The notes under the pieces were generated by a model. It was not told where the DNA came from, did not search any database, and worked only from the letters and a program-made list of their open reading frames with translations. Positions 17,267-26,839 of a DNA stretch of 64,000 bases are shown here, piece by piece. A program made the position numbers and the translations under genes. Each line of letters opens with the position of its first letter. The first letter of the stretch is position 1. This DNA comes from JAIYDQ01 sp034408855 (lineage in GTDB: Bacteria > Planctomycetota > Planctomycetia > Pirellulales > Pirellulaceae). Where the stretch lies: NCBI GenBank assembly GCA_034408855.1, contig JAWXCK010000065.1:1-64000 (forward strand), read 5' to 3'.

Positions 17267-19960
17267 ATGAGCGATTCGACTAATCGTACACCAACGGTTG
17301 TGGACGGTGCACCAGCCAACCCAGAAAGCGGCGTTTCCGAGCTGTCCAAGCAGCGGTCGGGGTCGAGCCATCTATCGCCTCTGGTCGACCGAACCGTGAT
17401 CGCTCAATCGCCGATCGCCGGCCCAGGAGAGTTCTATCCGACCGGAACCGTCGCTTCGTTGGCACGTGTCCTGATCGGTATGCAGCTCGATCATTATCTC
17501 TTACATGAACTGATCGGCGGCGGCGGGATGGGGGCTGTTTTTCGAGCCTCCGACACACGGCTTGATCGCGTCGTAGCCGTGAAGGTAATTCCGAACCTCG
17601 GTCGCGATCTTGAGACGCTTCGCCGTTTTCGAATCGAGGCCCAGAGTGCCGCAAAGCTCGACCATCCAAATATTGCAAGAGTCTACTACGTCGGCGAAAC
17701 CGAAGCCTGGAGCTATATCGTTTTCGAGTACGTCGAAGGAGTCAACCTTCGCGATCTCGTCGTACGTCACGGCCCGTTGCGGATCGATGATGCCGTTTGC
17801 TATACGTGCCAGGTTGCCGAAGCGTTGCAACATGCTTCGGAACGGGCGGTTGTTCACCGTGATATCAAACCGTCGAATGTGTTAGTAACACCTGAAGGGT
17901 TCATCAAAGTCGTCGATATGGGTTTGGCTCGGACTACGGCGCTCGATCGGTCGACCAATGATCTGACAGCCAGCGGAGTAACGCTGGGTACATTCGACTA
18001 TATTTCGCCCGAGCAAGCTCGCGATCCGCGAGCCGCCGATGTGCGAAGCGATCTCTACTCGCTTGGCTGTACACTCTATTATATGTTGACCGGACGTCCG
18101 CCGTTTCCCGAGGGAACGGCCATGCAAAAACTGCTGATGCATGGGTCGGTACAAGCCGACGACGCGCGAGATTTTCGCGATGATGTTTCCGCAGACTTGT
18201 CGGCGATTATCAAGAAACTCATGGCCAAGAAGCCAGCTGATCGATATCAGGAACCGATCGATCTGGTGGCGGATCTGCAGTGTCTAGCCGAGCTTGAGTC
18301 GCTCACGAAAAGTCAGCGGGCGGTGGGGCTGGCCGCTTCGCCTGCGTTAGTCGATCGAAGTCTATTCGAAACAGCCATGCCATGGATCGTCGGGTTACTA
18401 GCCATTGTCGGGTCGACTTGGTATCTCCATTCACAGCACATCGCGTCGGCTTCCTTCGATATACCACGCATCGAGGAAACGGTTTCCGCATCCTTTCAAA
18501 CTCCGCCTAAAACCGAGGAAATCCAAGGTTTCAAGGGCTTGTTCGACAACTCTACGACGATCTTTGAGAAACCATTGAGCGCTGAAAAGCCGTTTGAGTT
18601 TTTCTCTACCGGAACCGAACAAGCCAAAGCCAGTAGCGATTTGCTCAAGGATGTTGAAAACCTTTCGGCTGCAAAGCCAGAAAACAGTGTAGGTAGTTCG
18701 AACGTGTCGCTGCCCAATAGTCGAATTCAAAATCCTAAGCCATCGACGCTGTATGAAGAACGGGCGAAATCGAATGCTCGCGTCTTAGTGGTTCGTTCCT
18801 TAGAGTCGACGGAGCCGATGGTCGATCAAGGTCTCGAATTTCGCGAGATGGTTGGCGACCTTGCAGATGCTTTTGTGATTGCGGATTCTGATCTAGCCAT
18901 CGAAGAAATTTGGTTGGACGACGACTTTTGGATTGTCGATTCGACGCTCGAACTCAAACGCGAGATGCTTGTCATTCGTAGCGCGCCCAATCGAAAAGCT
19001 CGAATCGAACTGAGGATTCCTCGGAGGGTGGTAATGTCGAGCAATAACAGCCTATCGAATGACAAATTGATTGGCATTCATATCGGTTCGAATCAACTCG
19101 TCTTAGACGATCTAGATATGACTCTGGTGTCGCCCGATTCGGGTAGCGGCAGCGTGAGTATGCTGGGACTTTCTCAAGGCGGCTCGGTAAGAGTTTTGAA
19201 TTCGACGCTCAGTCTTTCATCGCAAGGCTCCGCTTGGAAAACAAGTGGCATCGCATCCGTGTTTGACATTGCGTCGGCCAATTTGTCGGCCTTGCAAGCA
19301 AATCAAGATCCGCTGCAAATCGAACTAGAAGATGTAGTATTTCGAGGCGAAGGTGATTTGCTTTCGTTGGAAGTGGGGCAACGCACTGAATTGGAATGGC
19401 GAAATGGGTTGCTGGCCGTCAGTGGACGGATGCTGGAGATAGGCGGGTCACGAGAGTCGAGTCGAACTCCGCCGACGATTCGAGTCGATCTAGAACAAGT
19501 TACCGTTGCTGCTCGACAGGGCTTTGCCCGGATTCGGCTTACTCAAGAGAATTCGTATCCGGTCTATTTGTCTCGCGACTCGATAAACTGTACGTATTCC
19601 TGCGATCATAGTCGGGCGGTCGTCACGCTCGAAAATGTGGCTATCGAGCAATCGGATGACCGTGATTTAGCAAAGGGCGAATTGTCGAGTTGGCTATCGC
19701 TCAGAGGTCGCGATAACGCGTACGACGAGCAGATCGATGAACTTATCCGATGGACATCGCCTCGTGGGGTGGTAACACGAATTGGTTTCGAAGAAGCTTC
19801 AACCGATTTTTTTGCGGAAAGAGCTCTAGAAACCAGTGTTCGGTGGGTAACGCCACACCCCGTTCAGAAGCCGTTCGAACAACAATCCGCTGGCGACTAT
19901 CTTCAGCGAAATGGTAGCTTTCGACCGGGATTTCGACCGGAACTGCTTCCAAATCATTAG
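17267..19960 (+). CDS. Membrane Ser/Thr protein kinase with a long extracytoplasmic region
   Basis: The protein has 897 residues. The kinase domain spans ~76-340: glycine loop IGGGGMGAVF, Lys106 in VAVKVI, catalytic HRDIKPSN (197-204), DMG instead of DFG (217-219), and SPEQA...DLYSLG in the C-lobe. One membrane segment lies at ~370-388. After it come a low-complexity linker and ~350 residues rich in short beta strands (LVIRSAPNRKARIEL, ISNSTLSL-type repeats) that look like a right-handed beta helix. The protein probably senses something in the periplasm and phosphorylates cytoplasmic targets, as PknB-type kinases do. Planctomycetes carry many such kinases. Its ligand and targets are unknown. 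Confidence 0.93.
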   Translation: MSDSTNRTPTVVDGAPANPESGVSELSKQRSGSSHLSPLVDRTVIAQSPIAGPGEFYPTGTVASLARVLIGMQLDHYLLHELIGGGGMGAVFRASDTRLDRVVAVKVIPNLGRDLETLRRFRIEAQSAAKLDHPNIARVYYVGETEAWSYIVFEYVEGVNLRDLVVRHGPLRIDDAVCYTCQVAEALQHASERAVVHRDIKPSNVLVTPEGFIKVVDMGLARTTALDRSTNDLTASGVTLGTFDYISPEQARDPRAADVRSDLYSLGCTLYYMLTGRPPFPEGTAMQKLLMHGSVQADDARDFRDDVSADLSAIIKKLMAKKPADRYQEPIDLVADLQCLAELESLTKSQRAVGLAASPALVDRSLFETAMPWIVGLLAIVGSTWYLHSQHIASASFDIPRIEETVSASFQTPPKTEEIQGFKGLFDNSTTIFEKPLSAEKPFEFFSTGTEQAKASSDLLKDVENLSAAKPENSVGSSNVSLPNSRIQNPKPSTLYEERAKSNARVLVVRSLESTEPMVDQGLEFREMVGDLADAFVIADSDLAIEEIWLDDDFWIVDSTLELKREMLVIRSAPNRKARIELRIPRRVVMSSNNSLSNDKLIGIHIGSNQLVLDDLDMTLVSPDSGSGSVSMLGLSQGGSVRVLNSTLSLSSQGSAWKTSGIASVFDIASANLSALQANQDPLQIELEDVVFRGEGDLLSLEVGQRTELEWRNGLLAVSGRMLEIGGSRESSRTPPTIRVDLEQVTVAARQGFARIRLTQENSYPVYLSRDSINCTYSCDHSRAVVTLENVAIEQSDDRDLAKGELSSWLSLRGRDNAYDEQIDELIRWTSPRGVVTRIGFEEASTDFFAERALETSVRWVTPHPVQKPFEQQSAGDYLQRNGSFRPGFRPELLPNH

Positions 19961-20167
19961 TTCGAACTATTTTACCAAAGTGTCCGGCGTCGAACAATTC
20001 AATGATGAATCGCTTTATGACCAGCAAAATCGATAAAAAACGGCCAAGGCGTTTGACATAGCGGCTTAGAGCGACTTAAATCTGACGTGGAGACGCAGCC
20101 TGATGTGGATTTTATGGCGTCTCGATTCCCACCTTCCCTTCCTACGGTATGCGGAGCTCACTTAGCA

Positions 20168-20578
20168 ATGAAGAAGTTTTTGATTTGTACATTGATTGCA
20201 GGTTTCTCGATTGGCGTTGTGGCTGGTCCAGCTTTGGCCATTAAGGAATTTGGCGAGCATTGGGGCGCTTACTACGTAGCGAACAGCAAGAACGAAGATC
20301 TTAAAAAGTTAGCCGGCGAAGCCAAGTGCAATGTTTGCCATATCGACGGCGAAAATAAGAAAAAGCATAACCCTTACGGTCAAGAAGTAGCCAAGATTCT
20401 GAAGAAGAAAGCCTTCAAGGGACCACCAGACCGATTCAAGGAAGATGCTGACAAGGCCAAGACCGAAATCGAAGCCGCTTTCAAGAAGATCGAAGAAATC
20501 AAAGCCAAAGACGGCAAGACCTTCGGCGAAAAGATCAAAGCTGGTCAATTGCCAGGCGGCGATACCAAGGGTAAGTAA
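20168..20578 (+). CDS. Small secreted mono-haem cytochrome c-like protein
   Basis: The protein has 136 residues with a clear Sec signal peptide (MKKFLICTLIAGFSIGVVAG...ALA). One haem-binding motif, CNVCH, sits in the first half. The C-terminal half is a lysine- and glutamate-rich helical stretch. An upstream in-frame ATG at 20087 would hide the signal peptide, so 20168 is chosen. It probably acts as a periplasmic electron carrier, but the partner is unknown. A DUF1080 gene follows 73 bp later. The gap before it (19961-20167) shows nothing I can name. Confidence 0.8.
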   Translation: MKKFLICTLIAGFSIGVVAGPALAIKEFGEHWGAYYVANSKNEDLKKLAGEAKCNVCHIDGENKKKHNPYGQEVAKILKKKAFKGPPDRFKEDADKAKTEIEAAFKKIEEIKAKDGKTFGEKIKAGQLPGGDTKGK

Positions 20579-20651
20579 GGACACTCCCTTTATCCAATAT
20601 GCAACGGCGGGCGGTGTATCGCTGCCTTGTTTTAAGTAATTTAGGTTCAAC

Positions 20652-21299
20652 ATGTTTCGCGTTGAAGTTGGAATTTGGCTTGTTGGGTTACTCGGCGTTT
20701 TCATTTCGTCGGCATCGGCTCAAGAAGCGACTGTCGAAGAGGGATTTGTTTCCCTTTTTGACGGCAAGAGCTTTGCCGGTTGGAAGATCAACGAAAGCCC
20801 CGAGTCATGGAAAATCGAGAATGGCGAGATTGTCGCACATGGCAATCGAAGCCATTTGTTCTATGTGGGTGACGGTAAGCCATTCAAGAATTTTCATTTC
20901 AAGGCCGACGTTAAGACGACGCCAGGTAGCAATGGTGGAATATACTTTCATACAAAGTACCAAGAGAACGATTGGCCCAAGTATGGTTTCGAATGCCAAG
21001 TCAACATTACTCATAAAGACCCAAAAAAATCGAGCGGCCTATATTCGGTGAAGGATGTCTTTGATCCGCCGGTAAAGGACAACCAATGGTATACTCAAGA
21101 GATTGTTGTCCAGGGACGCAGGATCATGTTGAGCTTGAATGGCAAAACAATGGTCGACTACACCGAACCGGACAACCAAAAAGCGACTACTGATAAGTTT
21201 GAACGACGCTTAGGCGAGGGGACATTTGCTCTCCAGGCTCATGATCCCGATAGCACCGTATTTTTCAAGAATCTACGTGTCAAGCGATTGGATGATTAA
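20652..21299 (+). CDS. Secreted DUF1080 (3-keto-disaccharide hydrolase-like) protein
   Basis: The 215 residues begin with a signal peptide (VGLLGVFISSASA) followed by a single DUF1080 domain: SLFDGKSFAGWK, WKIENGEIVAHG, the F-x-F-KADVKTTPGSNGGIYF strand pair and MLSLNGKTMVDYTEP near the end. The fold is LamG/concanavalin-like. Some members hydrolyse 3-keto-disaccharides, but most are uncharacterised, and planctomycetes have dozens. The next gene starts 8 bp before this stop, which suggests coupled translation. A second DUF1080 gene lies at 42914. Confidence 0.88.
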   Translation: MFRVEVGIWLVGLLGVFISSASAQEATVEEGFVSLFDGKSFAGWKINESPESWKIENGEIVAHGNRSHLFYVGDGKPFKNFHFKADVKTTPGSNGGIYFHTKYQENDWPKYGFECQVNITHKDPKKSSGLYSVKDVFDPPVKDNQWYTQEIVVQGRRIMLSLNGKTMVDYTEPDNQKATTDKFERRLGEGTFALQAHDPDSTVFFKNLRVKRLDD

Positions 21300-23613
21300 G
21301 CACGCACAAGCTCCCTGCGTCAACTCGAAGAGAATTTTGAATCGTGCGAGCTTCTGGGTACTGATCGCGATACTTCATATTCCGATCTCGCTAGTTGCAT
21401 CGCAAACGGAATCGAGCACCGATTCGGATAGTGGGTCCCGTGATCGCGTTGAATCTGGAGCTGTACCGACTATTGTCGAAGCCCGTCTTGGCGTGATGGG
21501 AACTTGGAAAATTGGGCACTCCACTCAAGCCAGCGTGATACTGCAGGGTTCTAAAAGGGATTTTGAAGGCCGCGTCGAGATCGAAACCGTCGATTCAGAT
21601 GGTGTGGGCGTTATCTATCAGACTGCCTGCCAAATCAAAGCCGGCTCGACTCAGACAGTTCGCTTAATAATCCGGCACGGACGTTCAACTCGACCTATAC
21701 AAGTTCGATTGGTCGATCCAACGGGGCGTCGTTTGGAGAATAGGTTTATCGGTGAGCAAGAGCGAGGAACAATACTGCCGATCGGTCAACCTTGGGTTGT
21801 TGGAATCGGTTCGAATATGCAGCTTGACCAAGCGGCTCTTCGATCGGTAAATGGGTCGTTGTCGTCGTACACTGCCTCCGAAATCAACGACCCGACCATT
21901 TTGCCTCGCGAGGCTCATGGCTATCGAGGGATCGATTTGTTGGTGCTATCGACACTCGACCTTTCGATCATCCGGAATATCGATGTGGAGCAACAGAACG
22001 CCATCGCGGATTGGGTTAGAAACGGTGGGCATCTCCAAATTTGGATAGGTGAAAACGCCGAGCAAGTTCGGGAGCTCGATTGGATTGGATCGATGTTGCC
22101 TGTCGAAGTGGAGAGTGTTGTTAAGTCGGTCGATCCATCACTTCTGGAGTCTTTTTTATCATCGCAAAAACGGCTTGATAAACTGACCTGCAGCCGTCTT
22201 GTTCCGCGACAGTGTGTCGTCGATCTCTCGTTGCAATCGAAGCTTCCAGTGCTGCTTCGCGGAGCTTATGGATTTGGTCAAGTTCACATTTGCGCGTTCG
22301 ATCTCAATAGTATGTCGATACAGAATTGGCCCGATCGAAAGCTATTGTTGGAAAAACTATTGAATGAACATTGGGAAACGCAGCGACAATCGCGTTCTCG
22401 ATCCAACGAACCGCTGAACTATTTGGGATACGATGATTTGTCGGGTCAAGCTCGTGCGGCACTGGATGTTTTCAGCGACGTTCAAACGGGTGGCTTAACG
22501 TTGTTAGCGGTATTATTGAGTCTGTTCGTAGCGTTATTGGGACCATTCGATTACTTCGTCGTGTCAAAAAAGTGGCGACGACCCGCGTGGACGTGGCTTT
22601 CGCTCGTTCTCTGGTCAGCGTCGGCGATCGGTGGCGTGACGTTGATCTCGCATGCCTGGAAGCCAGCGCATCAAACATGCAACTCGATTGAGATAGTCGA
22701 TTATGATTATGCGACTTCGACGCTGCGCGGTCGGGCCTTCGCGAACCTGTATTCGGGGCGATCAGGTGTGTTCGATGTTTCGTTAGAGACCCGCGATCTA
22801 ATCCCTCGTTCGAGTGAGGCTGAAAGAATGAAGCCGCAGCCAAACTCGATTCCAACCAATAGAAGCGAGCTTTCATGGTGCGGGCAGCCTGGTCATGGAC
22901 TTGGTGGCTTCGATTCAAGCGTACGAACGGATCTTGGCTTTCCGACTTATCGCATACATCGAAGGGAAAAGTCGCTACCGGATGATTTCTTGATTGGGCC
23001 CGCTTCGAACGCGGTTGAAATAAAGGATATGGGAATCGCGTACGCTGGTACGAAATCTATCCGGGGTGAATGGAACAGATCGATTGAGAACATCGAGGCG
23101 GGAACGCATTTTTCTGTGACCGGGGCTTCGGAAGCTTTGGAAGGGACGTGGATCAATCCAATGAACGACGATCTTTTCGATGGCTGGTTGCTTTATCGAG
23201 GATGGGTCTATGCATTGCCTAGCCGCGTGAGACCCAATGGCGTCGTTCAAATCTCAGCATCCGATATTCCTAAAGATCTTGCAAGGCGTTTGCAACGGCG
23301 GCAAATTGTTAAAGACAGCGATCTGAGCGCGCCATGGGATCCGGGCGACCACAGCGACGTCGAGCGGATCGTTGAAATGCTAACGCTTCATCGAGCGGCT
23401 GGCGGCACCGGCTATACTGGTCTCGGTCATCGTTATTGGAACGACTTAGATCTGTCGCAACATCTTCGGCTGAATCGAGCGATTGTATTTGGACGTTTAT
23501 CAAAGCCGATGCTCGATTGGTCGCTCACGCAATCCGGCACCCCGCTGGACATTCGTGACGGGAGGCGTGCTGCATTCGTTCGATTTGTAATTCCTGTGAC
23601 CGTTGAAAACTAA
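21292..23613 (+). CDS. Large membrane protein of unknown function, upstream of an ABC ATPase
   Basis: The protein has ~773 residues. An N-terminal hydrophobic segment (FWVLIAILHIPISLVA) is followed by a large extracytoplasmic region containing a Rossmann-like stretch (GIDLLVLSTLDLS...LQIWIG). Two membrane segments in mid-protein (LTLLAVLLSLFVALLGPFDYFVV and WTWLSLVLWSASAIGGVTLI) precede a C-terminal beta-rich domain. This layout is seen in planctomycete proteins encoded beside ABC transporter ATPases. The ATG at 21292 overlaps the DUF1080 stop; starting at 21226 would overlap it by 74 bp. The ABC ATPase follows after 21 bp, so the two probably act together. I do not recognise a specific function. 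Confidence 0.7.
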   Translation: MIKHAQAPCVNSKRILNRASFWVLIAILHIPISLVASQTESSTDSDSGSRDRVESGAVPTIVEARLGVMGTWKIGHSTQASVILQGSKRDFEGRVEIETVDSDGVGVIYQTACQIKAGSTQTVRLIIRHGRSTRPIQVRLVDPTGRRLENRFIGEQERGTILPIGQPWVVGIGSNMQLDQAALRSVNGSLSSYTASEINDPTILPREAHGYRGIDLLVLSTLDLSIIRNIDVEQQNAIADWVRNGGHLQIWIGENAEQVRELDWIGSMLPVEVESVVKSVDPSLLESFLSSQKRLDKLTCSRLVPRQCVVDLSLQSKLPVLLRGAYGFGQVHICAFDLNSMSIQNWPDRKLLLEKLLNEHWETQRQSRSRSNEPLNYLGYDDLSGQARAALDVFSDVQTGGLTLLAVLLSLFVALLGPFDYFVVSKKWRRPAWTWLSLVLWSASAIGGVTLISHAWKPAHQTCNSIEIVDYDYATSTLRGRAFANLYSGRSGVFDVSLETRDLIPRSSEAERMKPQPNSIPTNRSELSWCGQPGHGLGGFDSSVRTDLGFPTYRIHRREKSLPDDFLIGPASNAVEIKDMGIAYAGTKSIRGEWNRSIENIEAGTHFSVTGASEALEGTWINPMNDDLFDGWLLYRGWVYALPSRVRPNGVVQISASDIPKDLARRLQRRQIVKDSDLSAPWDPGDHSDVERIVEMLTLHRAAGGTGYTGLGHRYWNDLDLSQHLRLNRAIVFGRLSKPMLDWSLTQSGTPLDIRDGRRAAFVRFVIPVTVEN

Positions 23614-23634
23614 AAGAACCGAAGGCGAGCCGAC

Positions 23635-24573
23635 GTGATCAAGACTGTCAACTTGACGAAGAAATACGACGATATGTACGCGATCAACGATATCAATCTT
23701 GATCTCAACGCCGGTGACGTCTTCGGTTTTATCGGACCGAACGGCGCAGGAAAGACGACGACCATGCGGATCATCGCAACGCTTCTCGAACCGACGATCG
23801 GCGAAGCTTACGTATGTGGTCAATCGGTACTGACGCACCCGAAAGAGATTCGACGATTGGTCGGCTATATGCCCGACTATTTCGGAGTCTATGAAGACAT
23901 GACGGTGATCGAGTACCTAGAGTTTTTTGCAGCCGCCTATCGCATTACCGGTCCGACACGGCGAAAGCGTTGCGATGAGATGCTGGACATCGTTGATCTG
24001 AATTTCAAACGCGATGCCTATGCGAATACGTTATCCCGAGGTCAAACGCAACGACTGGGTTTGGCTCGCGTCTTAATTCATGACCCGCAAGTTTTGCTAT
24101 TGGATGAGCCGCTGAGCGGGCTCGATCCACGAGCTCGAATTGAAATGCGTGGACTGATGCGACGCTTAGGAAAAATGGGAAAAACGATTATCGTATCTAG
24201 CCATATTCTACCGGAACTAGCCGATGTATGCAATAAAGTTGGCATTATCAACTCGGGTGAAATGAAAGAGAACGCCGACGTGGCAGACGTGATTAGAAAA
24301 GTGCGTCCCCAAATGGTGGTGTTAATCGAGCCTGCCAATGCTTCGGACCTCGATAGGATGCTCAAGCTGTTGCAAAGCGAGTCAAGTGTTGAAAGCGTGG
24401 AACCCATAACAGCTCGCGCGCGAGTGACGCTCAAGATGGGTAGCAGCGATGTGTCGTTGCTAGCTACATTCTTGTACGAGAATCATATTCCGATCAAACA
24501 CTTTGCCGAAGAAGAAATCAACTTGGAATCGGCATTCATGGCCCTGACAAAAGGCTCGGGGACTAAGATTTAA
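23635..24573 (+). CDS. ABC transporter ATP-binding protein
   Basis: The 312 residues contain Walker A GPNGAGKTTT, Q-loop region YMPDYFGVYEDMT, signature LSRGQTQRLGL (LSRGQ instead of LSGGQ) and Walker B VLLLDEPLSGLDP. They end with a regulatory-type extension (LKLLQSESSVESVEP) like those of ABC-2 exporters of the CcmA/NatA/GldA type. It uses a GTG start preceded by a GAAGGCGAG stretch. No permease gene follows, because the next gene is convergent ruvC. The upstream membrane protein is the only candidate membrane partner in this cluster. Confidence 0.92.
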   Translation: MIKTVNLTKKYDDMYAINDINLDLNAGDVFGFIGPNGAGKTTTMRIIATLLEPTIGEAYVCGQSVLTHPKEIRRLVGYMPDYFGVYEDMTVIEYLEFFAAAYRITGPTRRKRCDEMLDIVDLNFKRDAYANTLSRGQTQRLGLARVLIHDPQVLLLDEPLSGLDPRARIEMRGLMRRLGKMGKTIIVSSHILPELADVCNKVGIINSGEMKENADVADVIRKVRPQMVVLIEPANASDLDRMLKLLQSESSVESVEPITARARVTLKMGSSDVSLLATFLYENHIPIKHFAEEEINLESAFMALTKGSGTKI

Positions 24574-24614
24574 AGATTGATGAGTTTTCGCATGTGGCGT
24601 AAGCTGCCAGTCGT

Positions 24615-25124
24615 TTACGATTGACTTTTGATGCGCAGGTTTTGGGCTCTGTACGAAAAATGATGGCACAAAGCGATGGCAATGGCGTCGGCCACGTCGG
24701 CAGGTTCGGGAAGTTTGGCTAGTTTCAATTGCTGTTGAACGGCAAGTTGCATTTGATCCTTAGGCGCACGACCATTTCCCGTGAGTAGCTTCTTCACTTT
24801 GGTGGCGGCGTACGAATAGACGGGAATGTCGAGCTGGGCGGCGGCCATGCACAAAACGCCTCGAGCATGGCCCATGAGGATTGCTGTTCGCGGTCGTTCG
24901 TAATGCGAATAAAGTTGCTCGATCGCGATCGCTTCGACCTGACGATCGGCGAGAATTTCCGTCAAGCCTGTGTAGAGTTCGAGCAATCTTTTCTCGAGCG
25001 TTTGTGAACGTGAAACTCTTAGAATGCCAGCTTCAACCAAGCGCGGCGTTTTGCCGGCGATGCTCAGTACGCTGTAGCCGGTGATGGCTAATCCAGGATC
25101 CAAGCCGACAATACATGGCTTCAT
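24615..25124 (-). CDS. ruvC: Crossover junction endodeoxyribonuclease RuvC
   Basis: RuvC resolves Holliday junctions together with RuvAB. The ~169 residues carry the RNase H-fold acidic residues: GLDPGLAITGY, IAIEQLYSHYERPRTA and DVADAIAIALCH. The ATG at 25124 lies 2 bp after the cysS stop, so the two genes are cotranscribed. An upstream in-frame start at 25148 would overlap cysS and is less likely. No ruvA or ruvB is nearby. Confidence 0.95.
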   Translation of the reverse strand: MKPCIVGLDPGLAITGYSVLSIAGKTPRLVEAGILRVSRSQTLEKRLLELYTGLTEILADRQVEAIAIEQLYSHYERPRTAILMGHARGVLCMAAAQLDIPVYSYAATKVKKLLTGNGRAPKDQMQLAVQQQLKLAKLPEPADVADAIAIALCHHFSYRAQNLRIKSQS

Positions 25125-25126
25125 CG

Positions 25127-26743
25127 TCACGATTTGGCGTGTTCCCAAACCGTACCTGATTTTCCATCTTGAAGCGTCACGCCCAAGGCGGTCAGGCCGT
25201 TGCGTATAACGTCCGAAGTCGCAAAATCCTTTTTTGTGCGAGCGTCGGATCGCAATTGAATGACCAATTGCATCAATCCGTCGACGAGCGTCGCCGAGTC
25301 GTTGGCACCGCCAGCGACAGCTTTAGGAGGTTTTACAAAAATCCCAAGAATGGCTGCGAGCTCACGTAAGATTTTGATTCCGTCGGTCAGCAACTGAACG
25401 TTCGCCGCTGTTCGCTTGCTTGCATCTTCGAGCGATTCGCTTTCGATGTAGCGATTCAAACAACGGGTCATATCGAACAAGTCGCTGACGGCACCACCGG
25501 TATTAAAATCGTCATCCATCTTCGCTAAAAAGCCATCGCGCAAACGAAGCATTTCAACGATCGATGCGTTGGTAGTCACCGGAGCTTCGAACGTCGCGCG
25601 ATGGCGGTTGACTTCGAGACTGTAAGCGTCTTGACCAGAAATTCTTTGATACCGCTGGAACAGTCGATAAAAAGTTTCTAGTGCAATTCCAGCTTCGGCT
25701 AGCGGTTCATCACCAAACATTGTTGTCGATCGATAATGCGATCGCAATAAGAAAAACCGAATCCGCTCGCCAGTGTGTTTTTCGATCAATTGAGCAAGAC
25801 CGCCTGCACCTTTGCTTCGCGAGATTTTTCCGGAAACGTCATCGGCTGGCGCAGTCGTTTCATCGCGGTCATTTTTTCCACCCACTTTACCGCTGGCCGC
25901 CGATGCGCGCATCAAACCATTGTGCATCCAATACTTGACCATCGGTTGGGCATGACAGCATCGACTTTGCGCAAGTTCGTTCTCATGGTGCGGGAAAACT
26001 AAGTCCAAACCACCGCCATGAATATCGAAAGTTTTTCCAAGGATACGTCGGCTCATCGCCGAGCATTCGATATGCCAACCAGGTCGCCCTTTACCCCAAG
26101 GACTATCCCAACTTGGTTCGTCTGGTTTGGCGGATTTCCAGAGTGCAAAATCTCCGCTCGATCGTTTGCGCTGCGCCGCTTCGCCACCTTCGCCTTGCTG
26201 TGCATCGATCGATCGATTGCTCAAACAGCCGTAGTCCGGATCTCGAGTCACATCAAAAAAAACGTCGCCGCCACTAACGTAGGCGAAGGAACGATCGATT
26301 AATTCTTGTACAAAGCGGATGATCTCATCCATGCATTCGGTGGCGCGCGGCATATGATCGATTTGATCGACGCCAAGGGCTAAGAGATTCGACAAGTAGT
26401 CGGCGGTCATTTGCGTGGCAACTTGGAACATCGAGATGCCGCGCTTCTTAGCCGATGCGATCAATTTGTCGTCGACATCGGTAATATTGACAACCCAGGT
26501 GACTTCGTAGCCCGAGTACGTTAGATACCGTTTGATCGTATCGAAGATGACGGGACCGACCATGTGCCCAATATGAGCTTCGGCGTAGACCGTCGGCCCG
26601 CACAAATACATTCCGACCTTGTCGGGCTCGATCGTTTCGAACGGCTCTTTGACTTTGCTCAGCGTGTTGTAAACGCGAATGGTCGAGGCTTTGTTTTGAG
26701 CCTTCACAGGTGACTTGAGTTCTGGTGTCTGGACGCTAGCCAT
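25127..26743 (-). CDS. cysS: Cysteinyl-tRNA synthetase
   Basis: The enzyme charges tRNA-Cys. The 538 residues are somewhat longer than the usual ~460. The HIGH motif is at 57-60, zinc ligands include Cys48 (MYLCGPTVY), Cys227 (HIECSAMS) and the FPHHENE site, and GGGLDLVFPHHENE is intact. The KMSKS loop is unusual: after WMHNGLM comes an insertion of about 30 residues and then KISRSKGAGGL at ~306. An N-terminal extension of ~20 polar residues is also present. It is the first gene of a two-gene unit with ruvC. The diverged loop may be lineage-specific and still functional. Confidence 0.95.
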   Translation of the reverse strand: MASVQTPELKSPVKAQNKASTIRVYNTLSKVKEPFETIEPDKVGMYLCGPTVYAEAHIGHMVGPVIFDTIKRYLTYSGYEVTWVVNITDVDDKLIASAKKRGISMFQVATQMTADYLSNLLALGVDQIDHMPRATECMDEIIRFVQELIDRSFAYVSGGDVFFDVTRDPDYGCLSNRSIDAQQGEGGEAAQRKRSSGDFALWKSAKPDEPSWDSPWGKGRPGWHIECSAMSRRILGKTFDIHGGGLDLVFPHHENELAQSRCCHAQPMVKYWMHNGLMRASAASGKVGGKNDRDETTAPADDVSGKISRSKGAGGLAQLIEKHTGERIRFFLLRSHYRSTTMFGDEPLAEAGIALETFYRLFQRYQRISGQDAYSLEVNRHRATFEAPVTTNASIVEMLRLRDGFLAKMDDDFNTGGAVSDLFDMTRCLNRYIESESLEDASKRTAANVQLLTDGIKILRELAAILGIFVKPPKAVAGGANDSATLVDGLMQLVIQLRSDARTKKDFATSDVIRNGLTALGVTLQDGKSGTVWEHAKS

Positions 26744-26839
26744 CGGACGACCGATCTGGAGAAGGGCAGGGGAGTAAAATTCGGAAACCGCCCAGATTAT
26801 ACGAATTTTTCCCGGCTAAATGAACCCTGATTTAACCCG

